Positions 27,177 through 36,583 of a stretch of 64,000 bases of DNA are shown here, one piece after another. Source of the stretch: Salinibacillus xinjiangensis (GTDB taxonomy: Bacteria; Bacillota; Bacilli; Bacillales; Alkalibacillaceae); contig NZ_WJNH01000013.1 of NCBI RefSeq assembly GCF_009649735.1, positions 19,786 through 83,785 on the forward strand, in the 5' to 3' direction. How positions within the stretch are numbered: position 1 is the stretch's first letter; each line of letters begins with the position of its first letter. The notes beneath the pieces are model-generated. The model ran no database searches. It saw nothing but the letters and a program-made list of their open reading frames with translations, and was not told the origin of the DNA. A program made the translations under genes and the position numbers.

Positions 27177-28416
27177 AGTCCTCTTTATTCTTGTTATTGC
27201 CTCGTTGCTCTTTTCTTTCTTTTTTAGCTTCTTCTTTTTCTTTTTTCATTTCTTCACGTTCTTTTTCTCTTTCCTTTTTAGCTGCTTCTCTTTTTTCTTC
27301 TCGCTCTTTCTTAGCCTGTTCTTGTTGCTCTTTTCTTTCCTTTTTAGCTTGTTCTTTTTCTTTTTTAGCTTCTTCTCGTTGCTTTTCTTTCTCTTTTTTT
27401 GCTTCCTCTTTTTCCGCCTCAGTAGTTACATTCTCTACTTCCTTTTCTACTTCTTCAACATCACGATCTACTTCTTCCTCAATCTTTTCTTCCTTATTTT
27501 CTAATTCTGCTTCTAGTTTCGTTACTTCGCGGTTTGCTTCCTCTTCAGAAATTTGCCCAGATTCTTCTTTTTCTTCAACTTCACTGACTTTTTCATCAAA
27601 TTTTAATTCTGCTTCTTCAAGCTTTTTAAATTTCTTTTCTAGTTTTTCAAATGACTTTTGAATGTTTTTCATGATGGCTTCTTGAGCACGTGGATTATCA
27701 ATCTTTTCTAAAACAGCTACTAAAGAATCAATATTGTTTGCAAGTTTATTTTCTGTTGAATCCTCTGTTTTAGTGGTTTCCTTAGATTCAGTTGCGTCTT
27801 CCTCTTCTTTTGTTTCTGTGTCTTCTGATTCAGTTGCATTTACCTCTACAGTTCCTTCTACTTCTTCAGACTCAGTTGTATCTTCATTTGTTGTTTCTTC
27901 CTCTGTTGTTTCTTCATTTGATTCAGAAAGTTTCTCACCTGCTTGCTCTTGTGTCAAAATGGCTTCGTTAAGTAATTTTTCAGCTTCTTCCGTTTTCCCT
28001 TCAGCAATCAAGGCATTTGCCTCTGCAATACGTTCAGCAGCAAAATCCGCTAATAATTGTGCTTCTTTATAGTCATCAAATGTTACCGCAAGGCGGATAT
28101 TCTCAGCAATTGTTTTAGTAAAATAGAAAAAGTCCCCAGGAATTAATGATGGCTCGTCCACTTTTTCTTGAGTGGCATCTTCTTGTTCTTCTGATTCTTC
28201 TGTTGTTTCTTCTGATTCTCCATCTGTTTCCACTGATTTTTCAGTATCTTCATTAGCTTCCTTAGCCGTATCTTCATTTTCTACCTGTTCGGTTGTTGTG
28301 GTAGTTTTCATTGGAACTTCCGTAATCTCCTCATCCTCGTTTGCAAAAACAGTTCCTGTACCCATTGATAGAATAAGTGCTGATGCCAATAAACTACTAG
28401 TAATTTTTCGTTTCAT
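27175..28416 (-). CDS. Secreted DUF5667-like protein with a Lys/Glu-rich coiled tail
   Basis: 413 residues with a Sec signal peptide (MKRKITSSLLASALILSMG, cleavage after VFA). An acidic Thr/Glu-rich linker precedes a helical DUF5667-like region (about 95-165) with the LIPGDFFYFTKTIAENIRLA motif, then a second acidic region, then a helical segment and a C-terminal 110 residues made almost only of Lys, Glu, Arg and Gln (repeats such as KKEREEKREAAKKERE). The tail should form a highly charged single helix or coiled coil at the cell surface. Function unknown. The purine-rich DNA at 27190-27420 is explained by this tail. Confidence 0.75.
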   Translation of the reverse strand: MKRKITSSLLASALILSMGTGTVFANEDEEITEVPMKTTTTTEQVENEDTAKEANEDTEKSVETDGESEETTEESEEQEDATQEKVDEPSLIPGDFFYFTKTIAENIRLAVTFDDYKEAQLLADFAAERIAEANALIAEGKTEEAEKLLNEAILTQEQAGEKLSESNEETTEEETTNEDTTESEEVEGTVEVNATESEDTETKEEEDATESKETTKTEDSTENKLANNIDSLVAVLEKIDNPRAQEAIMKNIQKSFEKLEKKFKKLEEAELKFDEKVSEVEEKEESGQISEEEANREVTKLEAELENKEEKIEEEVDRDVEEVEKEVENVTTEAEKEEAKKEKEKQREEAKKEKEQAKKERKEQQEQAKKEREEKREAAKKEREKEREEMKKEKEEAKKERKEQRGNNKNKED

Positions 28417-28636
28417 AGTAACATATCTCTCCTTTTTTATTTTCTAGTAAAGGAATTCGTCAATGTTTTGAACCATATGTCGGTAAATGTTTAATTATCA
28501 TGGAATTTTTTAAAAATAGGAAAAAATACACCCATTAATATAAAGCATATGAAAACTAAGACTTTTTGTCCTGGTTATTTTTTATTCCCAATTAACTTAC
28601 TGGTGCATAAGCTAATGAAAAAGCGGAGGTATGCAC

Positions 28637-29851
28637 ATGTATAGATACCCATATCATTATAATCAACAGTATGTACCAATGAATTATTACGGTCAGCCTT
28701 ACTTTACGGAATTTCGGCAACAGCCTAGTGTTCAACAGGTCCTGCAAAGATTGCGTTCTCAGCACGACAACTTATATTCAAGACTTGAACAAAATGGTAT
28801 GAATAGACAAATTGCCGATTATGCCTTTTACTTTGTGGTCAATTATACACTGAATCAAGCGAACACAAATCTTTCAGCTAGCCAAATTTATAACCAGTTC
28901 CAGAGACAAGTACCATGGCTTAACCTGTTATTCAGACAATATAACATTCCTCAAAACGTAATGACGCAAGTGTTAACGAGAGTGATTCAAATTACGTTAA
29001 ACATGATGCAAGGCGGTGGAGAGCAGCCTGGGCCTGGTCAAGGCTGGTCACGCTGGGAAAACTTAGGTGGAACATTAACTTCAGCTCCTGCTGTTTCCTC
29101 TTGGCAACGAAACCGATTGGATGTGTTTGCAAGAGGAACAGACCAAACTCTTTATCACAAATGGTGGAATGGACAGAGATGGAGTGATTGGGAAACCCTC
29201 GGTGGCACTCTAACCTCTGCACCATCTGCTGTTTCTTGGGGACCGAACCGCATTGATGTGTTTGTGAGAGGAACAGACCAAAGCCTGTACCATAAATGGT
29301 GGGACGGTCAAAGATGGAGTGATTGGGAAAGCCTTGGTGGAACGTTAACGAGTGGACCTGCTGTATCTTCACGCCGTTCCAATCAACTGGATGTGTTTGT
29401 GAGGGGTACCAACAACCGTCTTTATAAAAAGACCTGGAATGGCTCTCGTTGGCTGGATTGGGAAGATCTAGGTGGAAATTTAAACTCTGAACCGGCTACT
29501 GTCTCATGGGGGCCAAATCGCATTGATGTGTTTGCAAGAGGGCAAAATCGAAATTTAATACACAAGTGGTGGAATGGGTCCACTTGGAGTAATTGGGAAA
29601 ATCTTGGCGGTACTTTGACTAGTGCTCCTACAGTTTCTTCTCGCCGACCAAACCAATTAGATGTCTTTGTAAGAGGTAACAATAATCGCCTTTATAAAAG
29701 AACCTGGAATGGCTCTCGCTGGGAGGACTGGCAAGACCTTGGCGGAACCTTGACCTCTGCTCCTGCCGCTGTTTCTTGGGGGCCAAACCGTATTGATGTG
29801 TTTGCAAGAGGGCAAAATCAAAATCTTATTCATTCCTATCTAGGACAATAA
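28637..29851 (+). CDS. DUF346 / PLL-like beta-propeller protein
   Basis: 404 residues from the second ATG (28637), which lies 7 bp after GGAGG; the first ATG is too close to it. There is no signal peptide. The N-terminal 125 residues are Tyr/Gln-rich with a helical domain. From about 135 to the end run six repeats of about 45 residues, each with LGGTLTSAP, a DVF.RG strand and a W-x-x-W pair. They match the DUF346 repeat, which forms the lectin-like PLL propeller. Repeats 3-6 alternate between two subtypes (NNRLYK and NLIH), so they arose by doubling of a two-blade unit. The last blade ends early. Sugar binding is family inference. Confidence 0.8.
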   Translation: MYRYPYHYNQQYVPMNYYGQPYFTEFRQQPSVQQVLQRLRSQHDNLYSRLEQNGMNRQIADYAFYFVVNYTLNQANTNLSASQIYNQFQRQVPWLNLLFRQYNIPQNVMTQVLTRVIQITLNMMQGGGEQPGPGQGWSRWENLGGTLTSAPAVSSWQRNRLDVFARGTDQTLYHKWWNGQRWSDWETLGGTLTSAPSAVSWGPNRIDVFVRGTDQSLYHKWWDGQRWSDWESLGGTLTSGPAVSSRRSNQLDVFVRGTNNRLYKKTWNGSRWLDWEDLGGNLNSEPATVSWGPNRIDVFARGQNRNLIHKWWNGSTWSNWENLGGTLTSAPTVSSRRPNQLDVFVRGNNNRLYKRTWNGSRWEDWQDLGGTLTSAPAAVSWGPNRIDVFARGQNQNLIHSYLGQ

Positions 29852-29858
29852 GGACCAC

Positions 29859-29900
29859 AAGGATATTGGGTATACAGCTACCCAATACCCTTATTTTTTA
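29859..29900. terminator. Bidirectional terminator
   Basis: AAGGATATTGGGTA pairs with TACCCAATACCCTT around a 6-nt loop, with T-rich sequence on the plus strand. It lies between two convergent genes and touches the stop of the TerC gene. Confidence 0.75.
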
Positions 29901-30665
29901 TCCTTCCTGAACCCTTTTATTAGACGGTGCAAACCAGCCTAATAGGGCAATGCCGACTAAAACTCCATAAAAAGTAAGGGTCCAGCCTGTACTGTGAGGA
30001 AAATCATGAGGGAGTACACCTATGTCATTATGAGCAAGTGTAATAACAGCCAGCTTGACACCAACCCATGCCACAATTGCGTATGCTGTTGTTTCCAATG
30101 CCGGTCGTTTTTCAAGTAACCGAACAAACCATGTTGCTGCAAATTTAATTAAAATTAATCCAGCAATGCCTCCAAGTACAACCACAGCAAATTGACCGCC
30201 ATCCATACCTCCGAAATCACCAAGCGGAGAATCAGGTAAGCCAAGTGCCAAGGCAACAGCAGCTAAAATGGAATCAATCGCAAAAGCAAGGTCAGCTAAA
30301 GCAATTTTTCCTACTGTTGGCCAAAAGCCTTTACCCGCTGATTCCTCCTCCACCTCTTCTTCTGCATTTTCATTTTCCTTTCCAAATTTATTTTGAATGA
30401 CATGTTTTAAGCCTAAGTATAGTAGATAGGCTGCTCCAATTGCCTGCACCTGCCATACATTTGCAATAAAAGAAATGGCAAATAGGGCAATAAATCGAAA
30501 TACAAAAGCCATTATGATTCCGTAATTAATTGCTTTCCCCTTCTCATTATCAGGTAAATGTTTGGCGATAACAGCTAATACAAGGGCATTATCTGCAGAC
30601 AATAAGCCTTCGAGTCCAATTAAAATTAATAATGTCCAACCATACTCCAGCCATATTGACTCCAA
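29898..30665 (-). CDS. TerC-family membrane protein (YceF-like)
   Basis: 255 residues with about seven hydrophobic segments. The TerC signatures LEGLLSADNALVLAV and ADLAFAIDSILAAVA, each with the conserved acidic residues inside the membrane, are present. Length and sequence resemble B. subtilis YceF. TerC proteins have been linked to manganese efflux and to metallation of exported enzymes. No yybP-ykoY manganese riboswitch was recognised in the leader. Confidence 0.9.
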   Translation of the reverse strand: MESIWLEYGWTLLILIGLEGLLSADNALVLAVIAKHLPDNEKGKAINYGIIMAFVFRFIALFAISFIANVWQVQAIGAAYLLYLGLKHVIQNKFGKENENAEEEVEEESAGKGFWPTVGKIALADLAFAIDSILAAVALALGLPDSPLGDFGGMDGGQFAVVVLGGIAGLILIKFAATWFVRLLEKRPALETTAYAIVAWVGVKLAVITLAHNDIGVLPHDFPHSTGWTLTFYGVLVGIALLGWFAPSNKRVQEG

Positions 30666-30966
30666 AGTATATCTCTCCTTTCATAAATCCACATATATGG
30701 TTACAACTTATTGTTTTCTTCTACCCAAAAAGTATGATGCCGATTATATAACTAGACAATGTGTTTTTAGGTATATCTCTATTTTCTAATTTCATTCATT
30801 AATAACTCATCCTCCTGTTACCTATTTTGTCTACTATACATCCTCTTCTGTCCTATAGATTCCTTAGATTCTCTATAGTTTATTACACATTTTAAGATAT
30901 TTAATATATTTGCCCATAGCATGTCCCTCCTATCAACATAAGGTGATTACAAAAGGAGGTGAGAAC
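30666..30966. other. Divergent AT-rich intergenic region
   Basis: 300 bp with no supported gene; it must carry the promoters of the TerC gene (minus) and of the small membrane protein (plus). Nothing further is recognised. Confidence 0.4.
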
Positions 30967-31173
30967 ATGGTTGAACTATTGTTGTTTTCACTTATTGCTG
31001 GATTGTTTATCTATGGTGTAGCTTTTTCAAGAGTGATGACGAGACGTCAAGTAGACCAAACACTTAAAACACTTGTAGACAACTGGGAGCCTAAAACGAA
31101 AAAAGAAAAGGTTCTTTCTGTTCCTGAGCATCAGCTTGTTTTACAGGAATCCGTTAAACAAATGAAAGACTAA
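30967..31173 (+). CDS. Small single-span membrane protein
   Basis: 68 residues from ATG 30967, preceded by a full AAAGGAGGTGA site. Residues 3-21 are one membrane segment and the rest is a charged cytoplasmic tail (TRRQVDQTLKTLVDNWEPKT). No known family; the strong ribosome site and following terminator-like hairpin argue that it is expressed. Confidence 0.65.
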   Translation: MVELLLFSLIAGLFIYGVAFSRVMTRRQVDQTLKTLVDNWEPKTKKEKVLSVPEHQLVLQESVKQMKD

Positions 31174-31200
31174 AAACAGAAATTACTATATTGTCTTCAA

Positions 31201-31245
31201 TATAGAGTAGGACCTAATCCCAATATCCTACTCTATCTATTTCAC
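31201..31245 (+). terminator. Terminator-like hairpin
   Basis: ATAGAGTAGGA pairs with TCCTACTCTAT around a 13-nt loop; the following tract is only weakly T-rich. Confidence 0.5.
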
Positions 31246-31298
31246 AAAAAAACTAAATAACCTCCATTATTGTCACTTTTTTAAAGAAAGAAGGTGAA

Positions 31299-32237
31299 AT
31301 GATGCTACAAATATTCCTATTTATTTTGGCTTTAGGTGTATTTCTCTTTGGAATGTACCTAGTAAGGACCGGTCTTTTCAAACTATCAGCTGACAAACTA
31401 AAAAAGTGGTTAGCCAAGTTAAGTGATAAGCCTTGGAAAGGTCTTCTTCTCGGTACGGTTGTGACGGCCATTTTACAAAGCAGTTCCGCGGTAACCATTA
31501 TGGTCGTTGGACTTGTTGCTGGGAGAATGCTTACCTTTAGCCAATCAATCGGGATTATTTTAGGAGCTAATATTGGGACAACGGTAACCACTGAAATTAT
31601 TACGCTAGATATCGATGCCTTGATCCTTCCTATGGCAATAATTGGTGCAATTTTATATGTTTTTAAACGAAAAAATGTACGCAACACAGGTATGACACTA
31701 TTAGGATTATCTGCAGTATTTGGGGCAATGTTTGGACTTAAAGAGTTAGCAGCACCATTAGCAGAAATGGAATATATGAATCAGTTATTCCTCCGTTTAG
31801 ATAATAATCTATTCCTAGCTGTGCTTGCAGGTACAATCATTTGTGCCATTCTTCAATCAAGTACAACCACTACAGCCATAACAATGGGATTTATTGCAGC
31901 AGGAGCACTACAGCTAGATACCGCCGTTGCCATTGTCCTTGGAGCCAATATCGGGACTTGTGTTGATGCATGGCTGGCTTCAATTGGTGGAGGAAGAGAA
32001 GCAAGACTTACTGCTTGGTCACACATTTGGATAAACATCTTAGGAGTTATTGCCTTTTTCCCATTAATAGGGGTCCTCGCAGATATTGGTACTTTATTAG
32101 CAGATCGCCCAGAAGTTCAGGTTGCACACATTAGTGTAATATTCAATGTTGCAAGCTCCTTAATTGCCCTACCATTTGTAGAAAAGTTCTCAAAGCTCAT
32201 ATTAAAAATCCATGATCGCAAAAACGCTCAAGTTTAG
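31299..32237 (+). CDS. Na/Pi-cotransporter-II-related protein
   Basis: 312 residues with eight to nine hydrophobic segments and the two inverted-repeat motifs of the family, ILQSSSAVTIMV and ILQSSTTTTAITM, which line the substrate path. It lacks the PhoU-like C-terminal domain carried by many relatives. It should move phosphate or a similar anion with sodium. The start may be either of two adjacent ATG codons behind AGAAGGTGA. A paralogue follows directly after a terminator. Confidence 0.88.
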   Translation: MMLQIFLFILALGVFLFGMYLVRTGLFKLSADKLKKWLAKLSDKPWKGLLLGTVVTAILQSSSAVTIMVVGLVAGRMLTFSQSIGIILGANIGTTVTTEIITLDIDALILPMAIIGAILYVFKRKNVRNTGMTLLGLSAVFGAMFGLKELAAPLAEMEYMNQLFLRLDNNLFLAVLAGTIICAILQSSTTTTAITMGFIAAGALQLDTAVAIVLGANIGTCVDAWLASIGGGREARLTAWSHIWINILGVIAFFPLIGVLADIGTLLADRPEVQVAHISVIFNVASSLIALPFVEKFSKLILKIHDRKNAQV

Positions 32238-32255
32238 AAGCAGTTTCCCTATTTG

Positions 32256-32292
32256 GAAAACCATCTCCTACTTTTTTGGGAGATGGTTTTTA
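32256..32292 (+). terminator. Terminator between the two Na/Pi-type genes
   Basis: AAAACCATCTCC pairs with GGGAGATGGTTTT, followed by TTTAAG. Confidence 0.8.
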
Positions 32293-32322
32293 AGCTTAAC
32301 AGTCTGGAGGGAGGTTAAAAAA

Positions 32323-33243
32323 ATGATTTATATCATTGCTTTCATTTTATTCTTAGGAAGTTTTATCTTTGGCATGTACCTTTTAAGATCTGGACTCTTT
32401 AACCTATCAAGTGACACCGTAAGAAAATGGCTCATTACACTTACTGATACCCCCTTAAAAGGGATTTTAATCGGAATCTTGGTTACAGTGATTTTCCAAA
32501 ACAGCGCTGTCGTTATAATGGTCACAGTCGGATTAATTGCGGCGGGATTACTTACCTTTCGTCAATCGCTTGGGATTATCTTAGGAACAAATATCGGTTC
32601 GAGTATAACAGTTGAAATCATAACCATTGACCTAGGAGCTTATGTTTTACCAATGGCTCTTATAGGGTCTATCCTATGTTATGTAAAAAATAATAATGTG
32701 ATTCGTTTTGGTTATACGCTCATTGGATTATCACTTGTATTTGGTGCCATGTGGGGGTTGGAAATGATAGCAGCTCAAATAAAAGACCTAGATGGTGTTT
32801 TGGGACTACTTGTATATTTGGATGATCATCGTTTCTATGCTTTACTTATAGGTGCAATTTTCACTGTTCTTATTCAATCTAATACTGCTGTTACGGGTAT
32901 GACAATGAGTTTCCTCTCAGTCGGAGCAATGGATTTAGCCACTTGTATTACCTTCATACTTGGTGGATATATTGGTATATGTGTGATTGCCTTAGTTGCT
33001 ACCATTGGTTCTGGCAAAGAAGCACGGCATGCAGTTTTTGCCTATATGTGGTTAAATATCCTAGGTGTCCTTATGTTTTACCCATTTACTCATTTACTTG
33101 CTTCCATTGGCTCAGCCTTATCCAATTCTCCGGAAACTCAGCTTGCACATAGTAATTTGATTTTCACTCTGTTTGTTACCCTGCTCATTCTTCCTTTAGC
33201 CAATCAATTTCAAAAGCTTATTCAATACATTCATCGTTATTAA
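32323..33243 (+). CDS. Na/Pi-cotransporter-II-related protein, divergent paralogue
   Basis: 306 residues from ATG 32323 behind GGAGGGAGG; an upstream in-frame extension crosses the preceding terminator and is rejected. It aligns throughout with the preceding protein, but the first QSSSAV motif is changed to QNSAVV and the second QSST to QSNT. These are the positions that define substrate and sodium binding in the family, so transport properties may differ. Tandem duplication and divergence is inferred. Confidence 0.85.
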   Translation: MIYIIAFILFLGSFIFGMYLLRSGLFNLSSDTVRKWLITLTDTPLKGILIGILVTVIFQNSAVVIMVTVGLIAAGLLTFRQSLGIILGTNIGSSITVEIITIDLGAYVLPMALIGSILCYVKNNNVIRFGYTLIGLSLVFGAMWGLEMIAAQIKDLDGVLGLLVYLDDHRFYALLIGAIFTVLIQSNTAVTGMTMSFLSVGAMDLATCITFILGGYIGICVIALVATIGSGKEARHAVFAYMWLNILGVLMFYPFTHLLASIGSALSNSPETQLAHSNLIFTLFVTLLILPLANQFQKLIQYIHRY

Positions 33244-33245
33244 AT

Positions 33246-33277
33246 AAAAGGCTGTTGGGTGTATCAACAGCCTTTTG
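33246..33277. terminator. Bidirectional terminator
   Basis: AAAAGGCTGTTG / CAACAGCCTTTT stem with a 7-nt loop, between convergent genes. Confidence 0.85.
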
Positions 33278-33281
33278 CTTA

Positions 33282-34530
33282 TTAGTTTTGACCATTTGTA
33301 AGTTTTTCCACCTTAATTTTCCTGACACGTCGACCAACAACCTCCTCAACGCTAATCTTTAAATTTTCATAAACAAAGTAGTCTCCTATTGAAGGAATGG
33401 TCTCTAGATTTTCCATCATCCACCCTCCTAATACATAATAGGAGCTTTGGGGTAATGGGATATTCATCTTCTCCGCAAAGTCATGTAAATGATACTGAGC
33501 ATCAAAAATATAGGAATTTTCATTGATTTTAGATACGAGATAGATTTGTTCTTCATTTTCATCTAATATCTCTCCTACAATCTCCTCTAAAATATCCTCT
33601 AGTGTCACAAGACCTACTGTGCCCCCAAATTCATTGACCACTATGGCCATGGGTACCTTTTCTTTTTGGAGTCGTGGTAAAAGGGTGGAAACCTTCATCG
33701 ATTCTGCTACATACAAGGGCTCTCTTAGCAGCTTCCTGATATTCACTTCCTTATCTTTTATTAAATGCGTTAAAAATTCCTTTTCAGTAATAAATCCAAT
33801 AATGTGATCCATGCTGTTCTCATAAACAGGAATTCTGGAATAACGCTCTTTAAAGAATACATTTTTAACTTCTTCAGTTGATAAATTACAGTCAACGGCG
33901 ACAATATCCATACGTGGAGTTAAAATTTCTCTGACAGGGGTCTCATCTAAATTCAATGAGCGATCAATTAATTGCCTCTCAACCTTATCAATAACACCCT
34001 CCTTTTCACCTATACCTAAAATGACCTTAATCTCATCTTCTGTGATGGATGGTAATTTGATTTTTGGACATAAACTTGTTCATTACTTCTTTTAATTTGA
34101 GAAAAAGAAAGTTAATCGGTTCAAGTAGCTTAATCAACATATACATTACAATGGATATAGACATTGAGTACGTTTCTGCATGCTCTTTCGCTAATGACTT
34201 CGGAAGGATTTCTCCGAATGTTAATATCAGTATCGTCATAACCACTGTACTGATGACAACACCACTATTTCCACCAACAAGGTCTGTCGCAATTTTGGTC
34301 GATATACTCGCAGCCGCAATATTCACAATGTTATTACCAACTAGGATTGTGGAAAGAGTTTTATCAAAATTTTGACTTTGTACAAGATGAAGGGCTTTTT
34401 TACTTCCTCGCTTTCCATCATTAGCAAACTTTTTCAGCCTTATTTTATTGATACTTGAAAAGGCAGTTTCAGAAGAGGAAAAGAAAGCCGACAATAGAAT
34501 GAGAAAGGCCAATAAAATGAATGAATTCAC
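33282..34530 (-). pseudogene. CNNM/CorC-family (DUF21-CBS) membrane protein, frameshifted
   Basis: Two frames together encode one CNNM/CorC protein. The first (34530-34033, GTG start behind GGAGGTGA) holds the DUF21 membrane domain with the SSSETAFSSI motif. It ends at a TGA shortly after SKNQ. The second frame continues without interruption (PSITEDEIKVILGIGEKEGV) into two CBS domains and the C-terminal CorC_HlyC domain, ending at 33282. One base is gained or two are lost near 34046-34052, inside an A-rich stretch. The intact paralogue at 41777-43057 shows the expected join. It is either a young pseudogene or a sequence error. The family is linked to Mg2+/Co2+ transport. Confidence 0.85.
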
Positions 34531-34704
34531 GATATCACCTCCAATACATAATCATAGTTACTAAACTACTAATGGAGAACTTGTACACTAATGTAATAGG
34601 AGTTCGTTTGGTTTAAGTCACCTTTTTATTAAGATATGCTAGTAAATTCTATTAGAAACCGCTCTTATACCACTATGTTCGTACATATAATAAATTCTGA
34701 TAAT

Positions 34705-34753
34705 AAAAAAATAGACTACCTTTCTCCTCGCGTCTCAGGAAAAAGATAGTCCA
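34705..34753 (-). terminator. Terminator after the 72-residue gene
   Basis: On the minus strand GGACTATCTTTTTCCT pairs with AGGAGAAAGGTAGTCT, followed by seven T. Confidence 0.85.
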
Positions 34754-34768
34754 TGTGGTTATAGGATA

Positions 34769-34987
34769 TTATTTCTTTTTATTTGATGTTGTGAACTCAA
34801 TCATGTCAATTCTTTCACAAATGGCCACAAAGGTACTATTGGAACTATTAGTAAAATAAGCAAGGCCTCTTTTTCTATCATATCTTACAAACTCCTCAAC
34901 ACCTGACACATCTTCACCATTCATCATTAACTCCTTGACAGCTGTACCAGAAGGAGTTTCCTCTAAAAGTCTGCAGATAGAAGTCAA
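34769..34987 (-). CDS. Small protein of unknown function
   Basis: 72 residues, TTG start at 34987 with GGGAGGA nine bases upstream. It contains a predicted small beta-rich core (LAYFTNSSNSTFVAI) and a Lys-rich end. I do not recognise a family. A strong terminator follows. Confidence 0.6.
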   Translation of the reverse strand: MTSICRLLEETPSGTAVKELMMNGEDVSGVEEFVRYDRKRGLAYFTNSSNSTFVAICERIDMIEFTTSNKKK

Positions 34988-35201
34988 CTTAAAATCCTCC
35001 CTTACTAATTAAGTTACTATACTATATTTGCATTAGAGGGCTTTTGTATGTGCATATATTGATTTATTCTAAAATGTGCTTTTGTATAGTAGATTAATAA
35101 TCTAGTTATATCGTTCATTTTCACTTTTTCTAGGAATATACCGCTACAAAACCTTTAAAACTTCATAAATTATTAGAAACGTGATGAAGGGAAGGGAGAA
35201 T

Positions 35202-36533
35202 ATGTTTGGTTATTCCATGACCCAGATGGTGAGAAAGCACGCAGATAAACTGGATCGTCCTTTACGGGAAGAAATCCTAAACGTTTATAAACCTTTCAAA
35301 TGGATACCTTGTTTTCTTCACCAAGTATTTGAAGGCTATTTCAAAAAAAATAGAAAAATATCTGTCATCATTGAGTTTGAAAATGGGAGCTATGATACAG
35401 GTTGTAAAGAAGTCCATGATATTATGAAACGTCATCGAAGGAATAAAATTAACCATTACTTTTCAAGAGTTTCCTGCTGCAGTGCAAATGTGACCCCAAA
35501 TGGCTTAGAAGCTATTTTCTCCAGCTGTCAGCACATCAAAAGAATCTACATTAATCGTGAGGTAAAAGCACTTCTTGATGTGGCTGTTGAGGCTGCAAAT
35601 GCAAAAAATATTACTAGAAATAATACGACTTTAACAGGGAAGGGTACTAAAATTGCTGTTATCGATACAGGAGTATATCCACATCAGGATTTAGCTGGAA
35701 GAATCACAGATTTTGTAGATTTTGTAAATAATAGAACAGAGCCTTATGATGATAATGGCCATGGTACACACTGTGCAGGTGATGCTGCAGGAAACGGTGA
35801 AGCATCAGCCTCAAAGTATAAGGGACCCGCACCAGAAGCAAGTATAGCAGGAGTAAAAGTATTAGACAAAATGGGATCAGGCTCTCTCGAAACGGTTATG
35901 CAAGGTATTGATTGGTGCATTCAATACAATGAAAACAATCCAAATAACCCTATCGATATCATTAGTATGTCATTAGGTAGTACGGCTCAAGACTATGGAG
36001 AGGAAAACAAAGATCCAATGGTTCAAATGGTAGAGGAAGCTTGGGCAACTGGTATTGTCGTCTGTGTTGCGGCGGGAAATGAAGGCCCAGAACCAAATAC
36101 AATCGCAAGTCCCGGAATTAGTGATCAAATTATTACTGTTGGCGCATTAGATGATAAGAATACAGCAAATACGAGAAGTGACGATGAAGTGGCCAATTTT
36201 TCTAGTAGGGGACCTACCATCTACGGATTAACTAAGCCGGATATTTTAGCACCAGGAGTAAATATCGTTTCCTTACGCGCACCTAATTCCTATTTAGATA
36301 AATTACAGGGTTCTAGCCGAGTAGGTGAACATTACTTTCAGTTATCCGGAACTTCCATGGCTACCCCATTATGTGCTGGTGTTGTTGCATTAATAAAACA
36401 GTCTAATCCTAGACTCACACCAAAAGAGGTCAAGGATTTATTGAAATCGGGGGCAGATTTATGGAGAGACCGTAATTCTAATGTCTATGGCGCTGGTTAT
36501 ATAAACGCTCAGAGGTCTATGCCGTCGAATTAA
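35202..36533 (+). CDS. aprX: Intracellular-type subtilisin AprX (S8 peptidase)
   Basis: 443 residues from ATG 35202 behind AAGGGAGAA. The first 145 residues are the conserved AprX N-terminal region; there is no signal peptide, so it is probably cytoplasmic. The S8 domain has Asp155 (VIDTGVYPH), His187 (GHGTHCAGD), oxyanion Asn293 (AAGNEGP) and Ser385 (SGTSMATP). It closely matches the B. subtilis AprX that I recall in length and sequence. The gene is monocistronic between a long leader and a terminator. Confidence 0.95.
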   Translation: MFGYSMTQMVRKHADKLDRPLREEILNVYKPFKWIPCFLHQVFEGYFKKNRKISVIIEFENGSYDTGCKEVHDIMKRHRRNKINHYFSRVSCCSANVTPNGLEAIFSSCQHIKRIYINREVKALLDVAVEAANAKNITRNNTTLTGKGTKIAVIDTGVYPHQDLAGRITDFVDFVNNRTEPYDDNGHGTHCAGDAAGNGEASASKYKGPAPEASIAGVKVLDKMGSGSLETVMQGIDWCIQYNENNPNNPIDIISMSLGSTAQDYGEENKDPMVQMVEEAWATGIVVCVAAGNEGPEPNTIASPGISDQIITVGALDDKNTANTRSDDEVANFSSRGPTIYGLTKPDILAPGVNIVSLRAPNSYLDKLQGSSRVGEHYFQLSGTSMATPLCAGVVALIKQSNPRLTPKEVKDLLKSGADLWRDRNSNVYGAGYINAQRSMPSN

Positions 36534-36546
36534 TATCTAAAATAAA

Positions 36547-36583
36547 AACAAGCGGTAACCTCTACATGGTCACCGCTTGTTTT
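36547..36583. terminator. Bidirectional terminator
   Basis: AACAAGCGGTAACC pairs with GGTCACCGCTTGTT around TCTACAT, followed by TTTATC. Confidence 0.85.

Noticed and set aside
27190..27420. Purine-rich repetitive DNA as a possible regulatory or slippage tract
   Set aside because: Explained by the Lys/Glu-rich coiled tail encoded there; codons vary between repeats.
27160..28447. Long open frames on the plus strand, Ser- or Phe-rich
   Set aside because: Mirror images of the Lys/Glu-rich minus-strand gene, which has a signal peptide, ribosome site and terminator.
28990..29840. Regular repeats of about 135 bp as a CRISPR-like or satellite array
   Set aside because: They encode beta-propeller blades in one intact frame.
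30666..30966. yybP-ykoY manganese riboswitch before the TerC gene
   Set aside because: The conserved loop sequences could not be found.
32212..32322. Longer start for the second Na/Pi-type protein
   Set aside because: The extension translates a terminator hairpin; ATG 32323 has a strong ribosome site.
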